Shown here: positions 10,880 to 21,113 of the stretch, in pieces | Layout of the letters: every line of letters begins with the position of its first letter | Numbering within the stretch: the first letter of the stretch is position 1 | Assembly (NCBI RefSeq): GCF_018388425.1 | Contig: NZ_CP074406.1 | Span: 62,001 to 126,000, forward strand | From: Nocardioides faecalis | GTDB taxonomy: Bacteria > Actinomycetota > Actinomycetes > Propionibacteriales > Nocardioidaceae | DNA length: 64,000 nt | Reading direction: 5' to 3' | Translations under genes and position numbers: made by a program | The notes under the pieces: generated by a model | The model's database searches: none | What the model saw: only the letters and a program-made list of their open reading frames with translations | Told to the model about the DNA's origin: nothing

Positions 10880-11728
10880 ATGACCGTCGTTCGTGCCGCC
10901 ATCAGCCAGACGACCTGGACCGGTGACAAGGACTCGATGCTGGACAAGCACGAGAAGTTCGCCCGGGACGCAGGAGCCGACGGAGCGCAGGTGATGTGCT
11001 TCCAGGAGCTCTTCTACGGCCCCTACTTCGGCATCACCCAGGACCAGAAGTACTACCGCTACGCCGAGCCGGCCGACGGCCGGACCGTGCAGCGCTTCGC
11101 CGCGCTCGCAAAAGAGCTCGGCATGGTCATGGTGCTGCCGATCTACGAGGAGGAGCAGACCGGCGTCTACTACAACACCACCGTGGTGGTCGACGCCGAC
11201 GGCACCATCCTCGGCAAGTACCGCAAGAACCACATCCCGCACCTGGAGAAGTTCTACGAGAAGTTCTACTTCCGCCCCGGCAACCTCGGCTACCCGGTCT
11301 TCGAGACCGCGGTCGGCAAGGTGGGCACCTACATCTGCTACGACCGGCACTTCCCCGAGGGCTGGCGCGAGCTGGGCCTCAACGGCGCGCACATCGTGTT
11401 CAACCCCAACGCCACCAAGCCGGGGCTGAGCAACCGGCTGTGGGAGGTCGAGGGCCCGTGCGCGGCGGTCGCCAACGGCTACTTCGTGCTCCAGCCCAAC
11501 CGGGTCGGCCGCGAGGACAACGAGTACGGCGACGAGGCGGTCGACTTCTACGGCACCTCCCAGGTCATCGACCCCCGCGGCAACTTCGTCGGCGAGCGCG
11601 GCTCGTCCACCGACGAGGAGCTGCTGGTGCGCGACCTCGACCTGGCGATGGTGCAGCAGATGCGCGACGACTGGCAGTTCTACCGCGACCGCCGGCCGGA
11701 CTCCTACACCGCCATCGCGCGGGCCTGA
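10880..11728 (+). CDS. Beta-ureidopropionase (N-carbamoyl-beta-alanine amidohydrolase)
   Basis: A nitrilase-superfamily amidase that hydrolyses N-carbamoyl-beta-alanine to beta-alanine, CO2 and ammonia, the third step of reductive uracil/thymine degradation. The catalytic triad is visible: Glu43 (QELFYGPYF), Lys116 (YRKNHIPH) and Cys153 (ICYDRHFPEG). The 282-residue length fits the family. GGAGG lies just before the ATG. It is the first gene of an operon with dihydropyrimidinase 26 bp downstream, which fixes the substrate better than sequence alone would; an N-carbamoyl-D-amino-acid hydrolase is the alternative. Confidence 0.9.
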   Translation: MTVVRAAISQTTWTGDKDSMLDKHEKFARDAGADGAQVMCFQELFYGPYFGITQDQKYYRYAEPADGRTVQRFAALAKELGMVMVLPIYEEEQTGVYYNTTVVVDADGTILGKYRKNHIPHLEKFYEKFYFRPGNLGYPVFETAVGKVGTYICYDRHFPEGWRELGLNGAHIVFNPNATKPGLSNRLWEVEGPCAAVANGYFVLQPNRVGREDNEYGDEAVDFYGTSQVIDPRGNFVGERGSSTDEELLVRDLDLAMVQQMRDDWQFYRDRRPDSYTAIARA

Positions 11729-11754
11729 CGCCGAGCAAGGGGAGAGGACTCCAG

Positions 11755-13182
11755 ATGCCCGACCTGATCATCAAGGGCGGCACGGTCGTCAACGCGACCG
11801 GCACCGCGCAGGCCGACGTCGTGGTGGACGGCGAGAAGGTCACCGCCCTGCTCGCCCCCGGCACCGCCGAGGCGCTCGGCATCACCGCGGACAAGGTCAT
11901 CGACGCGACCGGCAAGTACGTCATCCCCGGCGGCATCGACGCGCACACCCACATGCAGCTGCCCTTCGGCGGCACCTACGCCTCCGACACCTTCGAGACC
12001 GGGACGGTGGCGGCTGCGTGGGGCGGCACCACCTCGATCATCGACTTCGCGGTGCAGCGCCACGGCGAGCGCGTCGAGGACGGGCTGGCGGCCTGGCACG
12101 AGCTGGCCGGCGGCAACTGCGCGGTCGACTACGGCTTCCACCAGATCATCGGCGGGGTCGACGAGGAGTCGCTGAAGGCGATGGAGCGCCTCGTCGACGA
12201 GGGCATCACGTCGTACAAGCTGTTCATGGCCTACCCGGGCGTCTTCTACTCCGACGACGCGCAGATCCTGCGCGCCATGCAGAAGGCCCGCGAGACCGGC
12301 CTGCTCACGATGATGCACGCCGAGAACGGCCCGGCGATCGACGTGCTCGCCGCCCAGCTGGCGGAGTCGGGCAAGACGTCGCCGTACTTCCACGGCATCG
12401 CCCGGGCCTGGCAGATGGAGGAGGAGGCCACCCACCGGGCGATCATGCTGGCCGACGTCACCGAGGCCCCGCTGTACGTCGTGCACGTCAGCGCCAAGCA
12501 GGCGGTGCAGCAGCTGGCGTGGGCCCGCGACAACGGCAAGAACGTGTTCGGCGAGACCTGCCCGCAGTACCTCTACCTCTCGCTGGAGAAGCAGCTCGGC
12601 GCCCGCAGCGAGGAGTGGGGCGAGTTCGAGGGCGCCAAGTGGGTCTGCTCGACGCCGCTGCGCTCGGAGACCGACGGCCACCTCGAGGCGATGTGGCAGG
12701 GCCTGCGCACCAACGACCTGCAGATGGTCTCCACCGACCACTGCCCGTTCTGCATGAAGGACCAGAAGACGCTCGGCAAGGACGACTTCCGGGCGATCCC
12801 GAACGGCATCGGTTCCATCGAGCACCGTGTCGACCTGCTCTACCAAGGGGTCGTGGATGGCCGGATCACCCTGCCGCGGTGGGTGGAGCTGATCGCCACC
12901 ACCCCGGCCCGGATGTTCGGCCTCTACGGACGCAAGGGGGTCATCCAGCCCGGCGCGGACGCCGACATCGTCGTCTACGACCCGAACGGGCACACCTCCA
13001 TCGGGGTGGAGAAGACCCACCACATGAACATGGACCACTCCGCCTGGGAGGGATTCGAGATCGACGGCCACGTCGACGTGACCATCTCCCGCGGCACCGT
13101 GCTGGTCGAGGACGGCGAGTTCAAGGGCCGCAAGGGTCACGGCCGGTTCCTCAAGCGCGACCTGACGCAGTACCTCGTCTAA
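11755..13182 (+). CDS. hydA: Dihydropyrimidinase
   Basis: Opens the ring of 5,6-dihydrouracil or dihydrothymine to the N-carbamoyl-beta-amino acid. It is a 475-residue binuclear zinc amidohydrolase with all metal ligands present: His64 and His66 (DAHTHM), the carboxylated Lys155 (TSYKLFMAY), His188 (MMHAEN), His244 (VVHVSA) and Asp328 (STDHCPF). ATG 11755 follows a GGGGAGAGG ribosome binding site. Frame-open sequence upstream overlaps the previous gene and is not part of the protein. Together with the neighbouring ureidopropionase and aminotransferase it gives most of the reductive pyrimidine pathway. Confidence 0.95.
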   Translation: MPDLIIKGGTVVNATGTAQADVVVDGEKVTALLAPGTAEALGITADKVIDATGKYVIPGGIDAHTHMQLPFGGTYASDTFETGTVAAAWGGTTSIIDFAVQRHGERVEDGLAAWHELAGGNCAVDYGFHQIIGGVDEESLKAMERLVDEGITSYKLFMAYPGVFYSDDAQILRAMQKARETGLLTMMHAENGPAIDVLAAQLAESGKTSPYFHGIARAWQMEEEATHRAIMLADVTEAPLYVVHVSAKQAVQQLAWARDNGKNVFGETCPQYLYLSLEKQLGARSEEWGEFEGAKWVCSTPLRSETDGHLEAMWQGLRTNDLQMVSTDHCPFCMKDQKTLGKDDFRAIPNGIGSIEHRVDLLYQGVVDGRITLPRWVELIATTPARMFGLYGRKGVIQPGADADIVVYDPNGHTSIGVEKTHHMNMDHSAWEGFEIDGHVDVTISRGTVLVEDGEFKGRKGHGRFLKRDLTQYLV

Positions 13183-13246
13183 GGCCCCTGCCCCGGTGAC
13201 CGCCGGGCGCCTGCGCCACCTCCTCGGGACCAACGAAAGGAAGCAG

Positions 13247-14275
13247 ATGGACTTCGGCGTCGTGCTGCAGACCAATCCCCCCGCCTGGCGGACCGTCGGG
13301 CTGGCCAAGCAGGCCGAGGAGCACGGGTTCGACTACGTGTGGACCTTCGACTCCCACCTGCTGTGGCAGGAGCCGTACGTCATCTACTCGGCGATCCTCG
13401 CCGAGACCCGACGGGTGATCGTCGGGCCGATGGTGACCAACCCGGCCACCCGGGACTGGACGGTGACCGCCTCGGTCTACGCCACCCTCAACGAGATGTA
13501 CGGCAACCGCACGGTGTGCGGCATCGGTCGCGGTGACTCCGCGGTCCGGGTGCTCAACGGCGCGCCGACCACGCTCAAGCAGGTCCGCGAGGCCACCCAC
13601 GTGATCCGCGAGCTGGCCAACTGCCGCGCGGTCGAGCACAACGGCTCCAAGCTGCAGTTCCCCTGGGCGCGGACCTCCGCGCTGGAGGTGTGGATCGCCG
13701 CCTACGGCCCGCTGGCGCTGAAGACCGCCGGCGAGGTCGGCGACGGGTTCATCCTGCAGGTCGGCGACATCGACGTGGCGAAGTGGATGATCGAGCAGGT
13801 CCGCACCGCCGCCTCGAACGCAGGCCGCGACCCCGAGAAGATCACCTTCTGCGTCGCCGCCCCGGCGTACGTCGGCGAGGACACCCCGGAGTCGTGGCAG
13901 CACATGCGCGCCCAGACCCGCTGGTTCGGCGGCATGGTCGGCAACCACATCGCCGACATCGTCGCCAAGTACGGCGAGGACGCCGACTTCCCCGAGGTGC
14001 TCATCGACTACATCAAGGGCCGCACCGACTACGACTACAACACCCACGGCAAGGCGGACAACGACCACGTCGACTTCGTGCCCGACGAGATCGTCGACCG
14101 GTTCTGCATCCTCGGCACCCCCGAGCAGCACATCGCCAAGCTGGTCGAGCTCAAGGCGATCGGCGTCGACCAGTTCGCTGTCTACCTCCAGCACGACAAC
14201 AAGGAGGAGACCCTGCGGGTCTACGGCGAGTCGATCATCCCGCAGCTGCGCGAGCACGTGACGGCCAAGGCATGA
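13247..14275 (+). CDS. LLM-class F420-type oxidoreductase of the pyrimidine operon (TIGR03842-like)
   Basis: A luciferase-like monooxygenase-fold protein of 342 residues beginning MDFGVVLQTNPPAWRTVGLA, which resembles the TIGR03842 group predicted to use coenzyme F420. ATG 13247 follows AAAGGAAG. The nearby segments GIGRGDSAVR and FILQVGDIDV are typical of the cofactor-binding barrel. It lies between dihydropyrimidinase and the pyrimidine-type ABC importer. No dihydropyrimidine dehydrogenase (PydA/PreA-PreT) is seen in the window, so an F420H2-dependent reduction of uracil or thymine, or oxidation of an unusual pyrimidine, is a reasonable inferred role. RutA, the pyrimidine-ring monooxygenase, has the same fold but other Rut proteins are absent. 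Confidence 0.85.
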   Translation: MDFGVVLQTNPPAWRTVGLAKQAEEHGFDYVWTFDSHLLWQEPYVIYSAILAETRRVIVGPMVTNPATRDWTVTASVYATLNEMYGNRTVCGIGRGDSAVRVLNGAPTTLKQVREATHVIRELANCRAVEHNGSKLQFPWARTSALEVWIAAYGPLALKTAGEVGDGFILQVGDIDVAKWMIEQVRTAASNAGRDPEKITFCVAAPAYVGEDTPESWQHMRAQTRWFGGMVGNHIADIVAKYGEDADFPEVLIDYIKGRTDYDYNTHGKADNDHVDFVPDEIVDRFCILGTPEQHIAKLVELKAIGVDQFAVYLQHDNKEETLRVYGESIIPQLREHVTAKA

Positions 14276-14314
14276 ACCGGGTGTTCCTGCGGCGGGGGAG
14301 GGTGTGAGGCGCCG

Positions 14315-15271
14315 GTGACCCAGACCGTCCTCGACCCCGCTCCGGGCGAGGCCACCTCGGTGGCCTCCGCGCTCGACGTCCGGGTGCGCCGGATGCCCGG
14401 CGTGCTGGGCTGGGTCCGGGCGATCGGGCTGGCGCTGCTCGGGCTGGTCGCGCTGGTCGGGGCGTGGGAGGGCTACAAGGCGCTGGTGCCCGAGAACGGG
14501 GTCCTGGTCGGTGAGCAGCGGGTGCTGCCGCGCACCACCGACCTGGCGATGCCGCACGTGTGGGACATGGTGCAGCGCCTCGGTGAGCCGACCACGAGCA
14601 TGCCCGGCGCCGACCCGCTGTGGCGCTCGGTGCTGGACGCCGCGGTGGTCTCCCTGGGCATCGCCGGGGTCAGCTGGCTGGTCGGCACCACGGTCGGGCT
14701 GCTGCTGGCGGTCGCGATGGCGCGGCTGCGGGTGCTGGAGTGGGGGCTGCTGCCCTGGATCATCCTCAGCCAGACCATCCCGTTGATCGCCTTCGCGCCG
14801 GTGGTGCGCAGCTGGGGCTCGCGGATGCAGATCGGCAGCTGGGAGTGGCCGCCGTGGCTCTCGGTCGCGGTGATCGCCGCCTACCTGGCGTTCTTCCCCG
14901 TCGCCGTCGGGGCGCTGCGCGGCCTGCAGGCGCACAGCCGGATCCACGCCGACCTGTTCCACGCCTACGCCGCCGGCTGGTGGTCCACCCTGCTGCGGGT
15001 CCGGATCCCCTCCGCGGTGCCCTACCTGCTGCCGGCACTGCGGCTCGGCGCGGCCAGCGCGGTGGTCGGCACCGTGGTCGCGGAGGTCTCCACCGGCTTC
15101 CTCGACGGCATCGGCCGGATGCTGGTCTCCCTGGCCGGCCAGGCATCCGGCGACCCCGCCAAGGCGTGGGCGCCGATCTTCGGAGCCATCGCGCTCGGCC
15201 TGGTGGCCGGCGGCATCGTCACTGTCATCGGGGTGCTGCTGCGCCCCTACCGCCGAGGAGAGGCGCGATGA
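14315..15271 (+). CDS. ABC transporter permease (SsuC/ThiX type), first of two
   Basis: An integral membrane protein of 318 residues with about six membrane helices after a short cytoplasmic N-terminus. The BPD_transp_1 coupling region is seen in [22 protein letters not shown]. It starts at GTG 14315. Its stop overlaps the ATPase start (ATGA at 15268), so the two are translationally coupled. With the NMT1/THI5-like binding protein and a second permease it forms an importer, probably for pyrimidines or dihydropyrimidines given the operon. Confidence 0.88.
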   Translation: MTQTVLDPAPGEATSVASALDVRVRRMPGVLGWVRAIGLALLGLVALVGAWEGYKALVPENGVLVGEQRVLPRTTDLAMPHVWDMVQRLGEPTTSMPGADPLWRSVLDAAVVSLGIAGVSWLVGTTVGLLLAVAMARLRVLEWGLLPWIILSQTIPLIAFAPVVRSWGSRMQIGSWEWPPWLSVAVIAAYLAFFPVAVGALRGLQAHSRIHADLFHAYAAGWWSTLLRVRIPSAVPYLLPALRLGAASAVVGTVVAEVSTGFLDGIGRMLVSLAGQASGDPAKAWAPIFGAIALGLVAGGIVTVIGVLLRPYRRGEAR

Positions 15272-16164
15272 GCGACCTGAGCACCCCCACGCCCGCCCCG
15301 ACTCCCGCGGACGCCGCCGGCGGCCCGGCCGAGAGGAGGGCCGAGGGGGCCGCCGCGACCGGCACGAGCGCGGCGGTGTCGGCGCGCGGGGTGACCAAGA
15401 CGTTCCGCACCCGCCAGGGCGTGGTCGAGGCGCTGCGCGACGTCGACCTCGAGGTCGGCGCCGGCGAGTTCGTCGCGCTGCTCGGCCCGTCCGGCTGCGG
15501 CAAGTCGACCCTGATGCGCCTGGTCGCCGACCTCGAGCAGCTCACCTCCGGCAGCATCGAGGTGTTCGGCAAGTCCCCCGACCGGGCGCGGCGCGACCAG
15601 GACTACGGCATCGCCTTCCAGTCCGCCGGGCTGCTGCCGTGGCGCACCGTGGCCCGCAACGTGGCGCTGCCACTCGAGCTGCACGGCATCTCCCGGCGCG
15701 AGCGCAAGGAGCGCGTCGCACACCTGCTCGACATGGTCGGGCTCAGCGACTTCGCCGGGCACCACCCCGACCAGCTCTCCGGCGGCATGCAGCAGCGGGT
15801 GGCCATCGCCCGCGCGCTCGCCGAGCAGCCCCGGCTGCTGCTGATGGACGAGCCGTTCGGCGCCCTCGACGAGATGACCCGTGAGCGGATGCAGGCCGAG
15901 CTGGCCCGGATCAGCGTGGAGACCGGGGCCGCGGTGGTGTTCGTGACGCACTCGATCCCTGAGGGCGTCTTCCTCGCCGACCGGGTCGTGGTCATGTCCC
16001 CGCGCCCGGGCCGGGTCGTCGGCGAGGTCGTCACCGGCATCGGTCGCGACGTGCCCCGCGACGACGCGCTGCGCCAGGACCCCGCCTTCTTCGCCCGGGT
16101 CACCGAGGTCCGCGAGGTGCTGCACGGCGCCCCCGTGGCCGGCGAGGGCCGGGAGCTGCGATGA
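15268..16164 (+). CDS. ABC transporter ATP-binding protein (nitrate/taurine/pyrimidine type)
   Basis: The ATPase of the importer, 298 residues. Walker A is GPSGCGKST, the Q-loop is [12 protein letters not shown], the signature is LSGGMQQR, Walker B is [12 protein letters not shown] and the H-loop is VTHS. A Pro/Ala-rich stretch of about 35 residues precedes the domain and looks unstructured. The ATG overlaps the previous stop, and its own stop overlaps the second permease start. The [17 protein letters not shown] region is characteristic of the SsuB/TauB/NrtD subgroup. Confidence 0.93.
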   Translation: MSDLSTPTPAPTPADAAGGPAERRAEGAAATGTSAAVSARGVTKTFRTRQGVVEALRDVDLEVGAGEFVALLGPSGCGKSTLMRLVADLEQLTSGSIEVFGKSPDRARRDQDYGIAFQSAGLLPWRTVARNVALPLELHGISRRERKERVAHLLDMVGLSDFAGHHPDQLSGGMQQRVAIARALAEQPRLLLMDEPFGALDEMTRERMQAELARISVETGAAVVFVTHSIPEGVFLADRVVVMSPRPGRVVGEVVTGIGRDVPRDDALRQDPAFFARVTEVREVLHGAPVAGEGRELR

Positions 16165-16940
16165 GGCCGTCCGGCCGGCTCGCGCTGCGCATCGGGGCCC
16201 CGGTGCTGGTCGGCGTGCTCGGTCTCGCGCTGTGGCAGTTCCTGGTGTCGGTGGTCGGCGTCTCGCCGTACCTGCTGCCGGGGCCGGCGGAGATCGCCGA
16301 GGAGTGGCAGGCCAACAGCACCGTCATCCGCGAGGCGTTCATGATCACCGGCACCAACGCCGCGATCGGGCTGCTCGCCGGCACCCTCGCCGGCGTCCTG
16401 CTGGCGGCGGTGACCTCCTGGGTCCGCTTCACCGAGGGCATGGTGGCACCGGTCGTCGCCGGCCTGGCGGTGGTGCCGATCGTCGCGCTGGCCCCGGTGC
16501 TCAACGCGATGTACGGCGCCGACAGCGAGTACGGACGCCGGGTGGTGGCCGCGATCGCCGCCTTCGTGCCCGTCTACGTCAACAGCGCCCGCGGCCTGCA
16601 CCAGACCACGCAGCTGCACCGCGACCTGATGCACGCCACCGCCGCCAGCGGCTGGCAGCGGTTCCGGGTGCTCACCCTGCCCTCGGCCACCCCGTTCGTG
16701 CTCACCGGCATCCGGGTCGCCAGCTCCCTGGCCGTCATCTCCGCGCTCGTCGCGGAGTACTTCGGGGGACCGCGCGGCGGTCTCGGCAGCTTCATCTCCA
16801 CCAGCGCCGCCACGAGTGCCTACGCCCGCGCGTGGGCCTATGTCGGCGCCGCCATCGTTCTCGGGTTGGTCGCGTACGTCGTGACCGTGCTGCTCGAACG
16901 TCTCGTGCAGCACCGCCTACCGACCGGAGCGGCGACATGA
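16161..16940 (+). CDS. ABC transporter permease (SsuC/ThiX type), second of two
   Basis: The second membrane subunit, 259 residues and about six helices, with the coupling motif [22 protein letters not shown] cut by the usual EAA-type loop. The two permeases are different sequences, so the importer is probably heterodimeric. The start overlaps the ATPase stop (ATGA). An 79-bp gap with a good ribosome binding site (GAAAGGAAC) leads to the binding-protein gene. Confidence 0.88.
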   Translation: MRPSGRLALRIGAPVLVGVLGLALWQFLVSVVGVSPYLLPGPAEIAEEWQANSTVIREAFMITGTNAAIGLLAGTLAGVLLAAVTSWVRFTEGMVAPVVAGLAVVPIVALAPVLNAMYGADSEYGRRVVAAIAAFVPVYVNSARGLHQTTQLHRDLMHATAASGWQRFRVLTLPSATPFVLTGIRVASSLAVISALVAEYFGGPRGGLGSFISTSAATSAYARAWAYVGAAIVLGLVAYVVTVLLERLVQHRLPTGAAT

Positions 16941-17019
16941 GTGCGCTCCGATCGGCCGGTCCGCGCCTGCAGCGTCGCACGGCGTACGGCCTCCTCCACC
17001 CCCGCCGAAAGGAACCCAC

Positions 17020-18168
17020 ATGAACCTCTCCCTGCGCCGAGGGCTGGCGGCCACCGCCCTCGCCCTCGCCGCCTCGACCGTGCTGGCCGCCTGCGGCAGC
17101 GACGACGAGGGCGACGACAAGACCAGTGCGAGCGGCTGCAACGTCGGCAACGACGTGAAGCTGCAGCTGCAGTGGCTGCCCCAGGCCCAGTTCGCCGGCT
17201 ACTACGCCGCGCTCGACCAGGGCTACTTCTCCGACGAGGGCCTGAACGTCGAGATCATCCCCTCCGGCGGCGACATCGTGCCGCAGGACGCCCTGGCCTC
17301 CGGCGACGTCGACTACGCGATCGCCTGGGTGCCGAAGGTGCTGGGCTCCATCGAGCAGGGCGCGGGGCTGACCAACATCGCGCAGATCTTCCAGCGCTCC
17401 GGGACGCTGCAGGTCGCCATGGCCGACTCCGGGATCGACGAGGTCGCCGACTTCGAGGGCAAGAAGATCGGATCCTGGGGATTCGGCAACGAGTGGGAGA
17501 TCTTCGCCGCCATGGCGGCCGAGAACCTCGACTCCAAGTCGGTGGAGATCGTCACCCAGGACTTCAACATGACCGCCTTCCTGCAAGGTGACATCGACGC
17601 CGCGCAGGCGATGACCTACAACGAGTACGCGCAGCTGCTCGAGACCAAGAACCCCAAGACGGGCAAGCTGTACACGCCCGAGGACTTCAACGTCATCTCC
17701 TACGAGGACACCGACGGCGCCATGCTGCAGGACGCCATCTGGGCCGAGACCAAGTGCCTGGAGGACGAGGCGTTCGCCGACCGGACGGTGAAGTTCCTCA
17801 AGGCCGTCGTCAAGGGCTGGGCCTACGCCCGCGACAACGCCGAGAAGGCCGCCGACATCACCGTCGCCGCCGGCTCCAGCTGGGGTCCCAGCCACGAGCT
17901 GTGGATGACCAACGAGACCAACAAGCTGATCTGGCCGGCCGAGAAGGGCATCGGCGTCATCGACGAGGCCGCCTGGAAGAAGACCGTCGACGGCGCGCTC
18001 AGCGCGACCAACGAGCAGGGCCAGAAGCTGATCACGGCCGAGCCCCCGGCAGGCGCCTACGACAACACCTTCATCGAGAAGGCGATCGAGGAGCTCGGTG
18101 AGGAGGTCGACACGACCGGAGCCGGCTACAAGCCGATCGAGGTCGAGCTCGCCGAGGGCGGCAACTAG
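17020..18168 (+). CDS. NMT1/THI5-like substrate-binding lipoprotein
   Basis: The extracytoplasmic receptor of the importer, 382 residues. A type II signal peptide is present (RRGLA near the N-terminus, then VLAAC with lipidated Cys25), followed by an acidic linker and the NMT1/THI5-like fold (LQLQWLPQAQFAGYYAALDQGYF). Proteins of this fold bind thiamine-pyrimidine precursors and related heterocycles. With dihydropyrimidinase in the same operon, uracil, thymine or a hydropyrimidine is the likely ligand. Confidence 0.9.
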   Translation: MNLSLRRGLAATALALAASTVLAACGSDDEGDDKTSASGCNVGNDVKLQLQWLPQAQFAGYYAALDQGYFSDEGLNVEIIPSGGDIVPQDALASGDVDYAIAWVPKVLGSIEQGAGLTNIAQIFQRSGTLQVAMADSGIDEVADFEGKKIGSWGFGNEWEIFAAMAAENLDSKSVEIVTQDFNMTAFLQGDIDAAQAMTYNEYAQLLETKNPKTGKLYTPEDFNVISYEDTDGAMLQDAIWAETKCLEDEAFADRTVKFLKAVVKGWAYARDNAEKAADITVAAGSSWGPSHELWMTNETNKLIWPAEKGIGVIDEAAWKKTVDGALSATNEQGQKLITAEPPAGAYDNTFIEKAIEELGEEVDTTGAGYKPIEVELAEGGN

Positions 18169-18247
18169 TACCGCGGCGGTCCCGGGGCGCGGCCACCCGC
18201 CGTGCCCCGGGGCCACCACCCACCCCCACAGAAGGAGGCCGACGAAG

Positions 18248-19573
18248 GTGACGGTCCAGCAGAGCAGCGATCTCGACGCGCGTGCGGTGGAGCTCGACCG
18301 CAGCCACGTCTTCCACTCCTGGAGCGCGCAGGGCGCGCTCCACCCCATGGTGCTCGCCGGCGGGTCCGGGACCCGGGTCTGGGACCACTCCGGTCGCAGC
18401 TACCTGGACTTCTCCAGCCAGCTGGTCAACGTCAACATCGGCCACCAGCACCCCAAGGTCGTCGCGGCGATCACCGAGCAGGCCACCACGCTCGCCACCG
18501 TCGCCCCGGCCACCGCGCACCTCACCCGCGGTGAGGCTGCCCGCCGCATCGTGGAGCGGGCGCCCGGCGGGCTGGACAAGGTGTTCTTCACCAACGGCGG
18601 CGCCGACGCCAACGAGAACGCGATCCGGATGGCGCGGGTGCACACCGGCCGGGACAAGGTGGTCTCCACCTACCGCTCCTACCACGGCAACACCGGTGCG
18701 GCGATCGTCTCCACCGGCGACTGGCGCCGGGTGCCGAACGAGTACTCCCGCGGCCACGTGCACGTGTTCGGGCCCTACCTGTACCGCTCCGAGTTCTGGG
18801 CCACCACGCCCGAGGAGGAGGGGGAGCGGGCGCTGCAGCACCTGCGCCGGGTGATCGAGTGCGAGGGCCCGACCAGCATCGCCGCCATCCTGCTCGAGAC
18901 GATCCCGGGCACCGCCGGGGTCCTGGTCCCGCCGCCGGGCTACCTGGCCGGCGTGCGCGAGCTCGCCGACACGCACGGCATCATGCTGATCCTCGACGAG
19001 GTGATGGCCGGCTTCGGCCGGGCCGGCGAGTGGTTCGCCCTCGACGCCCACGACGTCGTGCCCGACCTGATCACCTTCGCCAAGGGCGTCAACTCCGGCT
19101 ACGTGCCGGTCGGCGGCGTGCTGATCAGCGGCGAGGTCGCCGCCACCTTCGACGAGCGCGTCTTCCCCGGTGGGCTCACCTACTCCGGGCACCCGCTGGC
19201 GGCCGCCTCCATCGTCGCCTCCATCGACGCGATGAGCGAGGAGGGCATCATCGACAACGCCCGCCGCATCGGTGCCGACGTCATCGGCCCCGGCCTGGCC
19301 GACCTCGCCGAGCGGCACCCGGTGATCGGCGAGGTCCGCGGCACCGGCGTCTTCTGGGCACTCGAGCTCGTCGCCGACCGCACCACCCGCGCTCCGCTGC
19401 CCGCCGCGCTGATCGGAAAGGCCCGCACCGAGCTGCTCGCCCGCGGGCTGATCCCGTTCACCTCCGACAACCGCATCCACGTCGTACCGCCCTGTGTCGT
19501 CACCGACGACGAGGTCGCCGAGGCCCTGGCGGCGTACGACGACGTCCTGACCCTGCTCGACGAGGAGCTCTGA
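18248..19573 (+). CDS. Class III omega-aminotransferase (beta-alanine:pyruvate type)
   Basis: A PLP-dependent enzyme of 441 residues that should convert beta-alanine (or beta-aminoisobutyrate) to malonate semialdehyde (or methylmalonate semialdehyde). Family segments are FTNGGADANENAIRMAR, the PLP-contacting LILDEVMAGFGR and the Schiff-base Lys in TFAKGVNSGYVPVGG. GTG 18248 is chosen because GAAGGAGG lies 9 nt upstream and the frame before it is non-coding. It is followed by mmsA with one base between stop and start. Confidence 0.9.
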   Translation: MTVQQSSDLDARAVELDRSHVFHSWSAQGALHPMVLAGGSGTRVWDHSGRSYLDFSSQLVNVNIGHQHPKVVAAITEQATTLATVAPATAHLTRGEAARRIVERAPGGLDKVFFTNGGADANENAIRMARVHTGRDKVVSTYRSYHGNTGAAIVSTGDWRRVPNEYSRGHVHVFGPYLYRSEFWATTPEEEGERALQHLRRVIECEGPTSIAAILLETIPGTAGVLVPPPGYLAGVRELADTHGIMLILDEVMAGFGRAGEWFALDAHDVVPDLITFAKGVNSGYVPVGGVLISGEVAATFDERVFPGGLTYSGHPLAAASIVASIDAMSEEGIIDNARRIGADVIGPGLADLAERHPVIGEVRGTGVFWALELVADRTTRAPLPAALIGKARTELLARGLIPFTSDNRIHVVPPCVVTDDEVAEALAAYDDVLTLLDEEL

Positions 19574-19574
19574 G

Positions 19575-21098
19575 ATGACCGACACCCCCAGCGCCACCGC
19601 CACCGACCTGCCCGTGCTCGACCACTGGATCGCCGGCAGCAACGACCCCGGCGCCTCCACCCGCACCGCCCCGGTGCACGACCCGGCCCTGGGCCAGGTC
19701 ACCAAGCAGGTCCGGCTGGCGAGCACCGACGACGTCGACCGTGCCGTCGGCGTCGCCCGCTCGGCGTTCGCGACCTGGGGGCAGACCTCGATCGCGCGCC
19801 GCCAGCAGGTGATGTTCTCCTTCCGCGAGCTGCTGAACGCCCGCAAGGACGAGCTGGCCCAGATCCTCACCTCCGAGCACGGCAAGGTGCTCTCCGACGC
19901 TGCCGGGGAGGTGGCCCGCGGCCTGGAGGTCGTGGAGTTCGCCTGCGCGATGCCACAGCTGGCGAAGGGCGCGTTCAGTCAGAACGTCTCCACCGAGGTC
20001 GACGTCTACTCCGTCAAGGAGCCGCTCGGGGTGGTGGGGATCATCAGCCCGTTCAACTTCCCGGCGATGGTGCCGATGTGGTTCTTCCCGATCGCGATCG
20101 CCACCGGCAACACCGTGGTGCTCAAGCCGAGCGAGAAGGACCCGAGCGTCGCGAACTGGATGGCCGAGCTGCTCAAGGAGGCCGGTCTGCCCGACGGGGT
20201 GTTCAACGTCGTGCACGGCGACAAGGAGGCCGTCGACGCGCTGCTCGCCCACCCCGACGTCGCGTCGATCTCGTTCGTCGGCTCCACCCCGATCGCGCGG
20301 TACGTCTACGAGACCGCGACCGCGCACGGCAAGCGGGTCCAGGCGCTCGGCGGGGCGAAGAACCACATGCTGGTGCTGCCCGACGCCGACCTGGACCTGG
20401 TCGCCGACTCCGCGGTCAACGCCGGCTTCGGCTCCGCCGGCGAGCGGTGCATGGCCGTGTCCGTGGTGGTCGCCGTCGAGCCGATCGCCGACGAGCTGAT
20501 CGCCAAGATCCGCGACCGGATGGGCAAGCTGGTCATCGGCGATGGCCGCCGGGCCTGCGACATGGGTCCGCTGATCACCCGCGAGCACCGGGACAAGGTG
20601 GCCGGCTACCTCGACGTCGCCGCCACCGACGGCGCGGAGGTCGTCGTGGACGGTCGCGACGTTTCCGTGGACGGCGCCAGCGAGGGGTTCTGGCTCGGTC
20701 CCACGCTGATCGACAAGGTGCCGACCGACTCCACCGTCTACACCGACGAGATCTTCGGGCCCGTGCTGTCGGTGGTGCGGGTGGCGTCGTACGCCGACGG
20801 GGTGGCGCTGATCAACGCCGGGCCCTACGGCAACGGCACCGCGATCTTCACCAACGACGGCGGCGCTGCCCGCCGCTTCCAGCGCGAGGTCGAGGTCGGC
20901 ATGATCGGCATCAACGTGCCGATCCCGGTCCCGGTCGCCTACCACTCCTTCGGCGGCTGGAAGGCCTCGCTGTTCGGCGACGCGAAGGCCTACGGCCCCC
21001 AGGGCGTGGAGTTCTTCACCCGGGAGAAGGCGATCACCTCCCGCTGGCTCGACCCCTCCCACGGCGGGCTGAACCTGGGGTTCCCGCAGAACACCTGA
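19575..21098 (+). CDS. mmsA: CoA-acylating (methyl)malonate-semialdehyde dehydrogenase
   Basis: Oxidises malonate semialdehyde to acetyl-CoA, or methylmalonate semialdehyde to propionyl-CoA, finishing pyrimidine carbon catabolism. The 507-residue ALDH-fold protein has the catalytic Cys292 in SAGERCMAVS. The LGGAKNHMLVLPDADLD segment, with Asn in place of the usual general-base Glu, is the mark of the CoA-dependent MMSDH subfamily. The start lies one base after the aminotransferase stop. The operon ends at palindromic element copy B. Confidence 0.93.
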   Translation: MTDTPSATATDLPVLDHWIAGSNDPGASTRTAPVHDPALGQVTKQVRLASTDDVDRAVGVARSAFATWGQTSIARRQQVMFSFRELLNARKDELAQILTSEHGKVLSDAAGEVARGLEVVEFACAMPQLAKGAFSQNVSTEVDVYSVKEPLGVVGIISPFNFPAMVPMWFFPIAIATGNTVVLKPSEKDPSVANWMAELLKEAGLPDGVFNVVHGDKEAVDALLAHPDVASISFVGSTPIARYVYETATAHGKRVQALGGAKNHMLVLPDADLDLVADSAVNAGFGSAGERCMAVSVVVAVEPIADELIAKIRDRMGKLVIGDGRRACDMGPLITREHRDKVAGYLDVAATDGAEVVVDGRDVSVDGASEGFWLGPTLIDKVPTDSTVYTDEIFGPVLSVVRVASYADGVALINAGPYGNGTAIFTNDGGAARRFQREVEVGMIGINVPIPVPVAYHSFGGWKASLFGDAKAYGPQGVEFFTREKAITSRWLDPSHGGLNLGFPQNT

Positions 21099-21113
21099 GG
21101 CTGCTGTGGCGCA

